From the NCBI GenBank assembly GCA_025937075.1, contig JAICSD010000190.1, positions 1 through 8,161 of the forward strand: a DNA stretch of 8,161 nt, read 5' to 3'. Position 1 is the first letter of the stretch; every line of letters starts with the position of its first letter. Shown here piece after piece: positions 6,420 through 8,161 of the stretch. A program made the position numbers and the translations under genes. This stretch comes from Vicinamibacteria bacterium. GTDB lineage: Bacteria > Acidobacteriota > Vicinamibacteria > Vicinamibacterales > 2-12-FULL-66-21. Below the pieces are notes generated by a model. The model saw only the letters and a list, made by a program, of their open reading frames with translations. It ran no database searches and was not told where the DNA came from.

Positions 6420-7130
6420 CTGTCCGAGCACGCCAGCATTGCGGAGAACCTCGCGCGGGTGCGCGAGCGGATCGCGGCAGCTGCGGAGGCGGCGGGCCGG
6501 AGGACAGAGGACGTCAGGCTTCTGGCGGTCTCGAAAACCTTTGGCGCCGGCCACGTCCGCGCGGCGTATGCCGCCGGGCAGCGGGAGTTCGGCGAGAACA
6601 AGGTCCAGGAAGCGCTGCAGAAGATCGCGGATACGGCCGATATCCCGATCGGGTGGCATCTCATCGGCCACCTGCAGTCGAACAAGGCGCGGAGGGCGGC
6701 CGTGGCGTTCGCGGCGATTCAGTCGATCGATTCGATCGAGCTGCTGCGGCGCGTCGATGCCGCCGCAGCGGAAGCGGGCGCAACGCCGCGGGTCCTCATC
6801 CAGGTGGATCTCGCCGGGGAGGCGACGAAGTTCGGAGCGCCCGAAGCAGAAGTCCCCGCGATCGTCGACGCCGCCGTGCAGTGCCGGGCGGCGCGGCTCG
6901 CGGGACTGATGCTGCTCCCGCCATGGTTCGACGATCCCGAGCAGGGGCGCCCGTACTTCCAGCGCCTGCGCGCGCTGCGTGATCGCCTCGTCGCCGGGGG
7001 GATCGATCCGACGCTCCTCGGGGAGCTGTCGATGGGCATGAGCCACGATTTCGAGGTGGCGATCCAGGAAGGGGCGACGCTCGTCCGGATCGGCACCGCA
7101 ATCTTCGGCACACGAACAGTGAGGACCTGA
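6420..7130 (+). CDS. yggS: Pyridoxal phosphate homeostasis protein (YggS/PLPBP family)
   Basis: A cytosolic PLP-binding protein with an alanine-racemase-like barrel and no known catalytic activity; the family buffers PLP and affects amino-acid and B6 balance. Numbering from CTG 6420 (236 residues), the PLP lysine is Lys39 in LLAVSKTF. It is followed by FGENKVQEA (57-65), WHLIGHLQSNKAR (79-91), SMGMSHDFEVAI (204-215) and RIGTAIFG (223-230). The start is uncertain. GTG 6459 is the first standard codon, but E. coli YggS homology (DIAHNLAQVRDKI) aligns with SIAENLARVRERI, which lies upstream of that GTG. This favours the in-frame CTG at 6420, two bases after the previous stop. The stop overlaps the next gene's ATG by one base. 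The family often neighbours cell-division genes, as it does here. Confidence 0.93.
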   Translation: MSEHASIAENLARVRERIAAAAEAAGRRTEDVRLLAVSKTFGAGHVRAAYAAGQREFGENKVQEALQKIADTADIPIGWHLIGHLQSNKARRAAVAFAAIQSIDSIELLRRVDAAAAEAGATPRVLIQVDLAGEATKFGAPEAEVPAIVDAAVQCRAARLAGLMLLPPWFDDPEQGRPYFQRLRALRDRLVAGGIDPTLLGELSMGMSHDFEVAIQEGATLVRIGTAIFGTRTVRT

Positions 7131-7759
7131 TGTTCGATCGGACCGCCCAGAACCGCCCTGCTACCGACGATCCCGTTGCGCCGCAGCCGCCCGAGCGCGT
7201 GATGCGCATCAGCCCGCTGGACATGCGCCAGCAGCGTTTTCGTACCGCGCTGCGCGGGTACGACCGGACCGAGGTCGTCGCGTTCCTGACCGAGGCGGCC
7301 GACGACTACGAGCACGCCCTCAGGGAGATCGATCGCATGCGCAGCGATCTCGCCCGCATGGAAGCGCTGCTGGGCGAGCACCGCGAGCGGGAAGCGAACC
7401 TGCGCAACACGATGCTCACGGCACAGCGCCTCGCCGATGAAATCAAGGAAGCGGCGCAGAACGAAGGCAAGCTGATCGTCCGCGAGGCGCAGGGGCGCGC
7501 GGACCTCCTGATCCAGAAGGCGCAGGTGCGCCTCGACGAAATCGATCACGACATCAACGAGCTGAGGCTCCGGCGGCGCGACGTCGAGGGATCGCTCGAG
7601 GCGTCCATCCAGTCGCTCTACCGCGCGCTCGAGTTCATCCGCGATCAGGATCACAACCGTCCCGAGGAGAAGGTGCTGCTGCACCGGCCGCGCGTCTCTG
7701 AGGCGCCTGCACCGCGCGCCGCCGACGCCATCGCAGATGAACGCAAAGCGGGCAGCTGA
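7130..7759 (+). CDS. DivIVA-domain coiled-coil protein
   Basis: The 209-residue protein has the DivIVA N-terminal signature RISPLDMRQQRFRTALRGYD (26-45) followed by RTEVVAFL (46-53). In the family this region forms the membrane-curvature-binding head. A long, charged, heptad-like coiled coil follows from about 55 to 175 (for example LREIDRMRSDLARMEALL), then a Pro/Ala-rich tail. There are no transmembrane segments. DivIVA proteins oligomerise at poles or septa and recruit division or envelope-growth proteins; whether this one does so is inference. The ATG at 7130 is chosen because it overlaps the yggS stop and has GAGG at 7121-7124. The ATG at 7202 would begin directly at MRISPLDM and is a possible alternative without a good ribosome site. 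The Gram-positive ylm cluster pairs the same families, but sepF and yggT are absent between yggS and this gene. Confidence 0.88.
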   Translation: MFDRTAQNRPATDDPVAPQPPERVMRISPLDMRQQRFRTALRGYDRTEVVAFLTEAADDYEHALREIDRMRSDLARMEALLGEHREREANLRNTMLTAQRLADEIKEAAQNEGKLIVREAQGRADLLIQKAQVRLDEIDHDINELRLRRRDVEGSLEASIQSLYRALEFIRDQDHNRPEEKVLLHRPRVSEAPAPRAADAIADERKAGS

Positions 7760-8057
7760 CCCGCTGCCGCTTTCGATTGACGCGCGCGAGGGCCTGTCCA
7801 TCCTCGTGCGCGTCATTCCTCGCGCTCCGCGCACGGAACTCTCCGGTATCCGCAACGGCGCTCTCCTCGTCCGGCTCGCCGCTCCTCCCGTTGACAATGC
7901 CGCAAACGAGGCGCTGCTCGATTTTTTCGCACGCATCCTGAAGTGTCCGCGCCGTGCCGTGGAGCTCGCTGCCGGCGCTCGGTCGCGCGACAAGCGTGTC
8001 CGCGTCACGGGCATGAGGCTGGCGGACGTCGAATCGGCGATACGGCGTGTGCTGTAG
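7737..8057 (+). CDS. yggU: DUF167 family protein (YggU-like)
   Basis: A 106-residue cytosolic protein of the conserved but uncharacterised DUF167/YggU family. It shows LVRVIPRAPRTELSGI (23-38), where the family has a conserved Pro and Arg, then GALLVRLAAPPVDNAANEAL (41-60) with the hallmark APPVD..AN, and GARSRDKRVRV (80-90) with the conserved G..SR.K. The ATG at 7737 lies 23 bases inside the divIVA gene in another frame. No strong Shine-Dalgarno is visible, so translation is probably coupled. DUF167 genes often sit beside yggS/yggT, consistent with one operon here. The molecular role is unknown. A palindrome array begins directly at its stop codon and may shape the 3' end of the transcript. 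Confidence 0.93.
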   Translation: MNAKRAADPLPLSIDAREGLSILVRVIPRAPRTELSGIRNGALLVRLAAPPVDNAANEALLDFFARILKCPRRAVELAAGARSRDKRVRVTGMRLADVESAIRRVL

Positions 8058-8078
8058 GGCGGACCTCTTAGGTCCGCC
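8058..8078 (+). terminator. Possible 3'-end hairpin of the yggS-divIVA-yggU operon
   Basis: The first palindrome unit forms a perfect 9-bp GC-rich stem with a 3-base loop, starting at the first base after the yggU stop. The strength and position suit a transcript-end hairpin, but the following bases (TGTGGGG) lack the U-tract of an intrinsic terminator. Transcript stabilisation is at least as likely as termination. Confidence 0.3.
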
Positions 8079-8156
8079 TGTGGGGCGGGCGTTTCAGGTC
8101 CGCCTGTGGGGCGGGCGTTTCAGGTCCGCCTGTAGGGCGGGCCTTTCAGGCCCGCC
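8058..8156. repeat. Four tandem palindromes with exact 26-bp period
   Basis: Units start at 8058, 8084, 8110 and 8136. Unit 1 is a perfect 9-bp stem GGCGGACCT / AGGTCCGCC with loop CTT. Unit 4 is a perfect 9-bp stem GGCGGGCCT / AGGCCCGCC with loop TTC. Units 2 and 3 are identical to each other and form a weaker stem, GGCGGGC / GTCCGCC, containing one G-T pair. TGTGG or TGTAG joins the units. The array begins right after the yggU stop and reaches almost to the window edge, so more units may follow. No T-run follows any stem, so a standard intrinsic terminator is unlikely. It may instead block 3' exonucleases or be a dispersed repeat family. Confidence 0.85.
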
Positions 8157-8161
8157 ACGAC

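Noticed and set aside
6719..8014. A 431-codon open frame on the minus strand, opposite yggS, divIVA and yggU
   Set aside because: It covers three well-supported plus-strand genes and shows no domain; it is a GC-driven shadow frame.
8058..8156. CRISPR array
   Set aside because: The period is 26 bp with the palindromic repeat filling nearly all of it; only about 5 bases separate units, so there are no spacers, and no cas genes are nearby.

Overview
The window looks like a chromosomal segment of a high-GC Gram-negative bacterium. The best guess is Acidobacteriota, perhaps class Vicinamibacteria. The basis is high GC by eye, a secreted protein joining a carboxypeptidase-regulatory-like domain to TPR repeats, and three kinds of repetitive intergenic DNA that I associate with such genomes. 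Those three are CAATC-rich tracts, GCGGAGCGAG-rich leaders and tandem GGCGGNCC palindromes. The assignment is inference; no rRNA or other strong phylogenetic marker is present. All eight genes lie on the + strand and are tightly packed.

Layout: (1) 1-159 is a CAATC repeat tract with a hairpin and a TATAAT box just before rpiB. (2) 160-600 is rpiB, ribose-5-phosphate isomerase B with the Ser/Glu active-site pattern of the mycobacterial type. (3) 601-780 is a structured, repeat-like leader in front of glyA. (4) 781-2058 is glyA, serine hydroxymethyltransferase. (5) 2019-3998 is a DinG/XPD-type Fe-S DNA helicase overlapping the glyA end. (6) 4023-4970 is a Dam-like D12-class adenine-N6 DNA methyltransferase with its own extended -10 box, followed with a 1-nt overlap by (7) 4970-5386, a 138-residue PD-(D/E)XK nuclease. 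(8) 5425-6417 is an exported CarboxypepD_reg/TPR protein. (9) 6420-8057 is a coupled trio: PLP-homeostasis protein (yggS), DivIVA-domain coiled-coil protein and DUF167/YggU protein. (10) 8058-8156 is an exact 26-bp-period array of four palindromes with a base-pair-preserving change between units.

Functionally, most of the window is housekeeping: pentose phosphate interconversion, one-carbon metabolism, DNA helicase, PLP homeostasis and a cell-pole or division scaffold. The accessory part is the methyltransferase-nuclease pair at 4023-5386, which reads as a compact candidate restriction-modification system placed between housekeeping genes. The methyltransferase is lower in GC than its neighbours, which suggests acquisition. 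Its partner is an unusually small nuclease that I cannot assign to a named restriction enzyme. This pair is the best candidate for something undescribed here; the repeats at both ends and before glyA come next.
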